A DNA stretch of 27,635 bases, from NCBI GenBank assembly GCA_904501955.1, contig CAJGCY010000015.1:1-27635 (forward strand), written 5' to 3'. The position numbers and the translations under genes were made by a program. The DNA comes from an uncultured Akkermansia sp. GTDB taxonomy: Bacteria > Verrucomicrobiota > Verrucomicrobiia > Verrucomicrobiales > Akkermansiaceae. Below the pieces are notes generated by a model that did not search any database, had not been told where the DNA came from, and worked only from the letters and a program-made list of their open reading frames with translations. Shown piece by piece: positions 22,778 through 27,635 of this stretch. Each line of letters opens with the position of its first letter. Positions within the stretch are counted from its first letter, which is position 1.

Positions 22778-24457
22778 ATGGCCAGACGCAAAAGAAACGC
22801 ATTATTTCAGAAAAAAGGCAAAAGCGCCAAGGGTTCACGCGGGCGCAAGGCGCTGATATGGGCAGCTTCCATCGTCGGCGGTCTCTTTTTGCTGGTCATT
22901 ATCGGCTTTTTCCAGCTACTGAGCTGGCTGCAGGGGGACGGATTCCGCACCACGATGGAAACCAAGCTCTCCAACAAAACCAAATCAGACATCACCATAC
23001 CCGCCAACCTCAGTATCGACGGCTCCACCGTTCGCTTACCGGAATTCACGGCGGAGCACACAGGGCTGATGAAGCGAGCTTCCGCAAAACGCATCACGGC
23101 AGAGGTGGATCGCGGACAATTGCTGGACAGCTGCCTGCACATCACCAAAATGGTGGTGGAGGACCTGAGCATCACCCTCGACACCCTGAAAGAGCCGGAA
23201 AAGAAATACGAGGACTCAAAAGGCAGCTCTTTCTTCAGTCGTTTTGCCCCGGAGCACGCCATCGTCGACCATGTTGAATGCACCAACGCCGGCGCAAGCC
23301 TGACGGTGCGCCGCAGCGGTGACAAGCGCTACATCTATTCCCTGAAAGGCTGCACCTTCAGCGCCACGCCGGACTCCAAAGACCGCGACCAATGGCAGGT
23401 CAGCATCAAAAACGGCAGCGTCAGCACCCCTCACAGCTACCTGCCGGACGGCAACATCAAATCCGCCTCCATGCAGTACGCGGACAAGCGCCTTTCCCTG
23501 ACGGACTGCCACATTGTGCTCACCCAAGGGCACATGGACATGACGGGGTTCTACCAAACGGATGACAAAACCTGGAATGCCACCATCGGCGTAGGCAACG
23601 CCGATGTGAAAAAAATGCTCAACGAAAAGTGGCAAGAGCGCTTGAGTGCAGAGATTTCCGGCAGCATCAAATTAACCGGCAAGAGCAAAAAGCTGCTCAA
23701 AGCCAACGGGCACATTGCCCTGCACAAGGGCTCACTGAAGGCCTTGCGCTTCATCCCCGGCCCCATCGACATTCCCGGGCAAGAGCTACTCACGGATTAC
23801 ATTGAGGAAAACTTCACCACGGTAGGGCTCAAAGAGGCCACCTGCCGCATTTCATACCCGTTCTCCGACACCGCACGCAAAATCAAAGACGCTTGGTTGT
23901 TTGACAGCATCAACATCCGCACGAAAGATGACACCATACGCGTATGCGGCAGAGTCATCATTGAGCAAGACGGCTCACTGCACGGCGTCATTACCGTCGG
24001 GCTCAACAAAGAAACGGTCAACGACATGCTCGACATCACCAAGGGCACGCTCCGCACGGCTATCTCCGCTTGCCTTCCCAAACTCTTCAATGCTGAAGGT
24101 GAGGAGGGGTTCTACTGGGTCAACATCAACCTCAGTGGCACCAACGATGACCCGCAGCAGGACTTCAGCGTGCGCCTGCAAGAGGTCATCAAAGCCTCCG
24201 GCGTGGAAATCATGCTGGAGGAAGCAGCCAACACCGCACGCAAGGGGCTGAGCATCATCCCCGGCCTCGGCAATGCCGACAGCGAGGATGAAGCCCCCGC
24301 ACAAGACGACAACACTCAGCAACCCGCAGATGAAACGGATTCCACCCCGGATAAGAAGACGGACAAGCCTTCCTCCGGTGGCTCCCTGATCGATACCGCA
24401 ACCGATACCGCCGGCGATGTGATAGATGCCGGCATAAAAGCGATACCATTCTTATAA
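22778..24457 (+). CDS. Membrane-anchored AsmA-like protein, function unknown
   Basis: A 559-residue protein with a basic N-terminus (MARRKRNALFQKKGKSAKGSRGRK), one membrane span at about 27-50, and a large periplasmic part. This is rich in alternating beta-strand segments such as SDITIPANLSIDGSTVRLPEF and, later, VEDLSITLDTL, GSIKLTGKS and LHGVITVGLNK, which is the style of AsmA/YhdP-like lipid-transfer proteins. No certain family signature was identified. The C-terminal 80 residues are low-complexity Asp/Pro/Lys with a final amphipathic stretch (SLIDTATDTAGDVIDAGIKAIPFL). It begins a tight operon, 13 bases before the IF-1-like gene and upstream of a sugar transferase. A role in envelope lipid or polymer handling is a guess from this context. 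Confidence 0.8.
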   Translation: MARRKRNALFQKKGKSAKGSRGRKALIWAASIVGGLFLLVIIGFFQLLSWLQGDGFRTTMETKLSNKTKSDITIPANLSIDGSTVRLPEFTAEHTGLMKRASAKRITAEVDRGQLLDSCLHITKMVVEDLSITLDTLKEPEKKYEDSKGSSFFSRFAPEHAIVDHVECTNAGASLTVRRSGDKRYIYSLKGCTFSATPDSKDRDQWQVSIKNGSVSTPHSYLPDGNIKSASMQYADKRLSLTDCHIVLTQGHMDMTGFYQTDDKTWNATIGVGNADVKKMLNEKWQERLSAEISGSIKLTGKSKKLLKANGHIALHKGSLKALRFIPGPIDIPGQELLTDYIEENFTTVGLKEATCRISYPFSDTARKIKDAWLFDSINIRTKDDTIRVCGRVIIEQDGSLHGVITVGLNKETVNDMLDITKGTLRTAISACLPKLFNAEGEEGFYWVNINLSGTNDDPQQDFSVRLQEVIKASGVEIMLEEAANTARKGLSIIPGLGNADSEDEAPAQDDNTQQPADETDSTPDKKTDKPSSGGSLIDTATDTAGDVIDAGIKAIPFL

Positions 24458-24470
24458 ACTGACACGTGTT

Positions 24471-24707
24471 ATGAGCCAATCTTCATACCCCTCGCAATAC
24501 ATCGACTGCATCTGCACCATCGTGGAGCGATTTGCCCCCACGGCATATCACGCCACGCTGCCCAACGGCAAGCAAACTGTAGCCTTTATTCAGAAAAAAG
24601 AGGAGCACCTGCTGGAAGTCATCAAACCCGGGGATGCAGTGAACTGCACGATTTGCCCGGCGGATTTTGACCGTGCACGCATCCACAGCATCCACGCCAC
24701 GGCATAA
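24471..24707 (+). CDS. IF-1-like OB-fold protein
   Basis: A 78-residue protein that aligns without gaps to translation initiation factor IF-1 over about residues 15-74. Matching features are the hydrophobic start CTIVERFAPTAYHATLPNGK against the family's G-x-V-x-E-x-L-P-x-A-x-F-x-V-x-L-x-N-G, then VAFI (against VLAHI), the key turn IKPGDAV (against I-x-P-G-D-x-V) and CPADFDRARI (against SPYDLTRGRI). The HISGK loop is replaced by FIQKKEE, and some RNA-contacting residues differ. It is probably a paralogue and not the housekeeping infA. It is in an operon with envelope and tRNA-modification genes. Function is unknown; an RNA-binding OB domain is inferred. Confidence 0.75.
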   Translation: MSQSSYPSQYIDCICTIVERFAPTAYHATLPNGKQTVAFIQKKEEHLLEVIKPGDAVNCTICPADFDRARIHSIHATA

Positions 24708-24750
24708 TGCACCGTCACGCACTACTGAAACCATCCATTTTACGCGCAGC

Positions 24751-26157
24751 ATGACTCGTTGCAAAAATCTCTTCCATCTGACATTGCCGCTAGTGGACCT
24801 GTTATTGGCTCTCACATGCGCCTATGTTTCACCCGCGCTTACAAACAGCCTCGGCCCGCTCTTCGGCTGGCAAGCCGTGCCGGAGTTCAACGCCTTTACG
24901 GCAAGCCCGTTCATGGCCGGAGCCGCAGTGGTATTCGTCCCGATATTGTTGCGCATGGTAGGCTATTACCACCGCAATAATCTGCAGCGCGTCTCCACCG
25001 CGATTCGTCAGTTATTCACCTTTGTGGTGTATTGCCTGTGCATGCTCGGGTTGTATGAGCTCATCCGCAGCACGGAGGGTTCAGTGTTCATGAACCGCAT
25101 CATTCTGGTGAACATCGTGCTGTTGCCGCTGGTGCTCTTCCTGCGTTTTTACATCATGCGCCTGCTGCAAATGAACACCTCCATCGGCCGCAGGCACCTG
25201 CGCTCCGTGCTCTTGGCCGGAGCCAAAGAGGACATAGAGCAAGGCTGGAACTCGCTACCGGATTTCTGGAAACGCAGCCTCCGTGTGGTAGGCTCCGTTA
25301 CCCCGGACACCTCGCAAGAGCAAGTTCAACAGCTCATTGAAGAGCACCACGTGGATCGCCTCATCCTCATGGGGGGCATCAGCGCTTACCATGCACATGA
25401 AGAAACCGTCACGCGCTGTGAGCTACAGGGTATAGACATCTACGTACACCTGAAAGACAGCCACCCCGTCAACCTGCGAGCGGATGTGAGCGATATCGGG
25501 GAAAACCGTGTTCTCATCCTCACCTCCACCCCCGTTTACTCTTGGGCGCGCGCCTTCAAGAGCGTGTTCGACCGCGTGATGGCGGCCATTGCCATCATCC
25601 TGAGCTCTCCGCTGTGGTTGCTTGCGGCCATCGGCATCAAGCTCAGTGACCCCAAGGGCCCCATTTTCTTCAAACAGATGCGCTCCGGCTTGTATGGGCG
25701 CCCCTTCGCCATGTGGAAATTCCGCTCCATGTATGCGGATGCCGAGGCACGCTTGGCGGAGGTGAAAGAGAAGTACGGCAACGAGATGGAGGGTCCCATC
25801 TTCAAGCTCACCAATGACCCGCGCATCTTTAAGTTCGGGCATTTCATCCGCAAGTTCTCCATTGATGAGCTGCCGCAGCTGCTCAACATCCTCATGGGTG
25901 ACATGAGCATCGTAGGTCCGCGCCCGCTGCCGGTGTATGAGACCAAGGAGTTCCCGGAAATCTCACAGCGCCGCCGTTTGAGCGTGAAGCCGGGGCTCAC
26001 CTGCTACTGGCAGGTAGAGGGCCGCAGCAATACGGAGGGCTTCAGCTTCATGGTGAACAAGGACCTCAAGTACATCGACAACTGGAGCTTGTGGACGGAT
26101 TTCGTGCTCATCCTGCGCACCATTCCGGCAGTGCTCTTCGGCCGTGGCGCCAAATAA
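24751..26157 (+). CDS. Polyprenyl-phosphate sugar-1-phosphate transferase (WbaP/exopolysaccharide priming type)
   Basis: A 468-residue membrane enzyme from the ATG at 24751 (MTRCKNLFHLTL); the longer frame from 24667 overlaps the previous gene. It moves a sugar phosphate from a nucleotide sugar to undecaprenyl phosphate, the first step of exopolysaccharide or O-antigen assembly. The N-terminal half has about four membrane spans, followed by a CoA-binding-like middle (LRSVLLAGAKEDIEQGWN). The C-terminal catalytic domain has a membrane helix (about 275-295), then KFRSMYADAE from Lys323, the RKFSIDELPQLLNILMGDMSIVGPRP block with Asp372, and PGLTCYWQVEGRS. The sugar cannot be told. No other polysaccharide genes are nearby in the window. 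It follows the IF-1-like gene by 43 bases. Confidence 0.95.
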   Translation: MTRCKNLFHLTLPLVDLLLALTCAYVSPALTNSLGPLFGWQAVPEFNAFTASPFMAGAAVVFVPILLRMVGYYHRNNLQRVSTAIRQLFTFVVYCLCMLGLYELIRSTEGSVFMNRIILVNIVLLPLVLFLRFYIMRLLQMNTSIGRRHLRSVLLAGAKEDIEQGWNSLPDFWKRSLRVVGSVTPDTSQEQVQQLIEEHHVDRLILMGGISAYHAHEETVTRCELQGIDIYVHLKDSHPVNLRADVSDIGENRVLILTSTPVYSWARAFKSVFDRVMAAIAIILSSPLWLLAAIGIKLSDPKGPIFFKQMRSGLYGRPFAMWKFRSMYADAEARLAEVKEKYGNEMEGPIFKLTNDPRIFKFGHFIRKFSIDELPQLLNILMGDMSIVGPRPLPVYETKEFPEISQRRRLSVKPGLTCYWQVEGRSNTEGFSFMVNKDLKYIDNWSLWTDFVLILRTIPAVLFGRGAK

Positions 26158-26173
26158 CCCCTGCCCTGCTGTC

Positions 26174-26647
26174 ATGTTTCACATCGTTCTCTTTCACCCC
26201 GAGATTCCGCACAATACCGGCGCTGCCGGGCGCTTGGCCGTGGCTACCAATGCCCGCCTGCACCTCATCAAACCGCTCGGCTTCAGCCTCGATGAAAAGC
26301 ACGTGCGCCGCACCGGCTTAGACTACTGGCCGCATGTGGACCTGCACCTCTGGGACAGCTTGGATGAGCTGGAGGCAGCAGCTGCCCCGGGCGCGCGCTT
26401 CTGGTACCTCTCCACCAAGGCCACACACTCCATTTGGGAGCCCACCCTGCCCTTGCAGGATGGTGATTACCTCGTCTTCGGGCCGGAATCCAAAGGTCTG
26501 CCGGACCGATGGATAGCGGCCCACCCGGACACAGCGCTGCGCATCCCCATGCCGGGAGAGCACGCCCGCTCGCTGAACTTGTCCACCTCCGTCGCCATCA
26601 TGCTCTACGAGGGGCTCCGCCGCACGCTTCCCCCCACCCAATTATGA
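26174..26647 (+). CDS. trmL: tRNA (cytidine(34)-2'-O)-methyltransferase TrmL
   Basis: A 157-residue SPOUT methyltransferase that methylates the ribose at the wobble base of tRNA-Leu. From the ATG at 26174 (MFHIVLFHPEIPHNTG) the protein follows E. coli TrmL closely: NTGAAGRLAV at 14-23, the hydrophobic HLIKPLGFSLDEKHVRRTGLDYW, and the SAM-binding knot with FGPESKGLP at 102-110, RIPM at 123-126 and RSLNLSTSVAIMLYE at 132-146. The start at 26144 would overlap the sugar transferase stop. It lies 16 bases after that gene and overlaps the next by ATGA, so translation is probably coupled. Confidence 0.95.
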   Translation: MFHIVLFHPEIPHNTGAAGRLAVATNARLHLIKPLGFSLDEKHVRRTGLDYWPHVDLHLWDSLDELEAAAAPGARFWYLSTKATHSIWEPTLPLQDGDYLVFGPESKGLPDRWIAAHPDTALRIPMPGEHARSLNLSTSVAIMLYEGLRRTLPPTQL

Positions 26648-27213
26648 AAAATATCGTCTACTTTGATCTGGAAACCCGCCGCTCCGCCGCCCAAGTAGGT
26701 GGCTGGCATGAGGCGTCGAAAATGGGTATGTCCGTCGGTGTCACCTTCTCCACCAAGGACAATGCTTACCATATTTACACGGAAGATCAGGTAGAGCAGC
26801 TCATTGAAGAGCTCCGCCAAGCAGACCTCGTGGTGGGTTACAACCACATCGGCTTCGACTACCAGGTGCTGCAGGCCTTCACCTTCTGGACGCTGGCGGA
26901 TGTCTCGAACAACCTCGACATCTGCGCCGACCTCACCTCCCGCATCGGCCACCGTCTCAAGCTCGACTCCGTGGCTTCCGTTACCCTCGGCAACTCCAAG
27001 ACGGCGGAAGGTTTGGATGCGCTCAAATGGTGGGCTGAGTATGAAAAGACGGGCGACCCGCAGAAGATGCTCGACATTGCACGCTACTGCTGCTTTGACG
27101 TAAAAGTCACCATGGAGGTCTACAAGTTCGGCGCAGAAAACGGCTACGTGAACTACGTGGACAAAAAGGGAAACACCATCCGCATCGACGTCGATTGGAA
27201 GCTGGATTGGTAA
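26644..27213 (+). CDS. DEDDy-type 3'-5' exonuclease (RNase H-like)
   Basis: A 189-residue protein whose ATG at 26644-26646 overlaps the trmL stop (ATGA). It has the RNase H-like DEDDy exonuclease pattern: Exo I as Asp8-Leu-Glu10 in YFDLET, Exo II as NHIGFDYQVL with Asp72, and Exo III as Tyr148-x3-Asp152 in YCCFDVKV. The spacing YNHIGFDYQVL and the C-terminal YCCFDVKVTMEVY look like YprB-like predicted exonucleases, often fused to helicases; here it stands alone. Substrate is unknown; RNA or single-stranded DNA 3' ends are likely. The cotranslation with TrmL hints at a tRNA link, which is inference. It ends before a strong terminator. Confidence 0.9.
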   Translation: MKNIVYFDLETRRSAAQVGGWHEASKMGMSVGVTFSTKDNAYHIYTEDQVEQLIEELRQADLVVGYNHIGFDYQVLQAFTFWTLADVSNNLDICADLTSRIGHRLKLDSVASVTLGNSKTAEGLDALKWWAEYEKTGDPQKMLDIARYCCFDVKVTMEVYKFGAENGYVNYVDKKGNTIRIDVDWKLDW

Positions 27214-27234
27214 AACTTCCGAAAATAACTTCAT

Positions 27235-27272
27235 AAAAAACGCCGTTCGCACAAACGAAACGGCGTTTTTTT
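27235..27272. terminator. Bidirectional terminator between convergent genes
   Basis: The stem CGCCGTTCG/CGAAACGGCG (27241-27249 with 27256-27265, one bulged A) is flanked by six A on one side and seven T on the other, so it gives a T-run in both directions. It ends the plus-strand operon and the minus-strand ankyrin gene. Confidence 0.9.
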
Positions 27273-27290
27273 ATGTTGTAAAACAGTTTG

Positions 27291-27635
27291 TTAATTCTGC
27301 GGCAAGGACTCCAGGTACTCCGCAGCGGCGGAGCAGCCGTTTTTGCGATGCCACTCAGCCGGGGTGAGCCCTTGGGCGTTTTTGCGGGTCAGCTCAGCGC
27401 CGGCTTGCACCAGCACGCGAAGCACCTCCACATTGGCACTTGCATGCAGGGGGAAGAAGTTCGGGCGATTGACACGCGCGCCCTTGTCAATAAGGCGTTG
27501 CACGGCCTGCGGGTGTTTGTAGGTAAGGGCAATGCCCAGCGCTACATCCACATCCGGCGTTCTGAGGGCGAGCAAGCCGGGGTGCGGGGCATCGCTCAAC
27601 AGGGCGTATTCCGGGGCTAAGCCGGGGCGCACGCC
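27291..27635 (-). CDS. Ankyrin-repeat protein (C-terminal part, runs off the window)
   Basis: At least 113 residues read from the right edge to the stop at 27291-27293. The frame stays open to the last full codon, and the only candidate start is a GTG at 27630-27632, so the 5' end is most likely outside the window. The visible part holds ankyrin repeats: VDVALGIALTYKHPQAVQRLIDKGARVN, PLHASANVEVLRVLVQAGAELTRKNAQGLTPAEWHRKNG and a final AAAEYLESL. Ankyrin repeats bind other proteins. No signal peptide can be judged. It converges on the five-gene operon and shares its terminator. The function cannot be told. Confidence 0.85.
   Translation of the reverse strand, partial: GVRPGLAPEYALLSDAPHPGLLALRTPDVDVALGIALTYKHPQAVQRLIDKGARVNRPNFFPLHASANVEVLRVLVQAGAELTRKNAQGLTPAEWHRKNGCSAAAEYLESLPQN

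Noticed and set aside
24667..24750. Upstream start for the sugar transferase
   Set aside because: Would overlap the IF-1-like gene by 41 bases and add a polar stretch before the first membrane span; the ATG at 24751 fits better.

Overview
The window reads as a chromosomal segment of a moderately GC-rich Gram-negative bacterium of the PVC group, most likely Verrucomicrobiota (Akkermansia-like; moderate confidence, judged from protein flavour and not from a 16S gene). Pointers are an ExbB plus double-ExbD locus with giant exported repeat proteins, outer-membrane-type lipoproteins, PVC-like residues in the RpoB rifampicin region, and the almost complete absence of Shine-Dalgarno sequences in front of genes that must be highly expressed.

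Region 1 (1-10650, all on the minus strand) is the classic translation/transcription cluster, in order of transcription: tRNA-Thr(GGU), tuf, tRNA-Trp(CCA), secE, nusG, rplK, rplA, rplJ, rplL, rpoB, rpoC (cut by the window edge just before its catalytic aspartate motif). A strong sigma70-type promoter (TTGACA-17-TAAACT) precedes tRNA-Thr. Several junctions (tuf/tRNA-Trp, nusG/rplK, rplJ/rplL, rplL/rpoB, rpoB leader, rpoB/rpoC) hold hairpins or repeats that may set relative expression. RpoB ends in a very acidic tail.

Region 2 (10773-14460) is a set of single genes: a small exported Sel1-type protein (+) with a strong terminator, a 457-bp inverted-repeat element with no gene in it, truA (-), a lipoprotein with an Asp/Glu/Ser/Pro/Ala repeat tail (-), and a GNAT acetyltransferase (-).

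Region 3 (14412-21160, minus) is the most interesting accessory unit: exbB, exbD, exbD, a 1118-residue exported helical-repeat protein and a 343-residue exported partner, from one likely promoter to one strong terminator. I infer a proton-driven inner-membrane motor serving a periplasmic or envelope-spanning function; its cargo is unknown.

Region 4 (21166-22660, minus) holds a PhoA-type alkaline phosphatase and a tiny Cys-rich lipoprotein-like gene.

Region 5 (22738-27272, plus) is a tight five-gene run: a membrane-anchored AsmA-like protein, an IF-1-like OB-fold protein, a polyprenyl-phosphate sugar transferase, trmL, and a DEDDy 3'-5' exonuclease, ending at a bidirectional terminator. A minus-strand ankyrin-repeat gene runs off the right edge.
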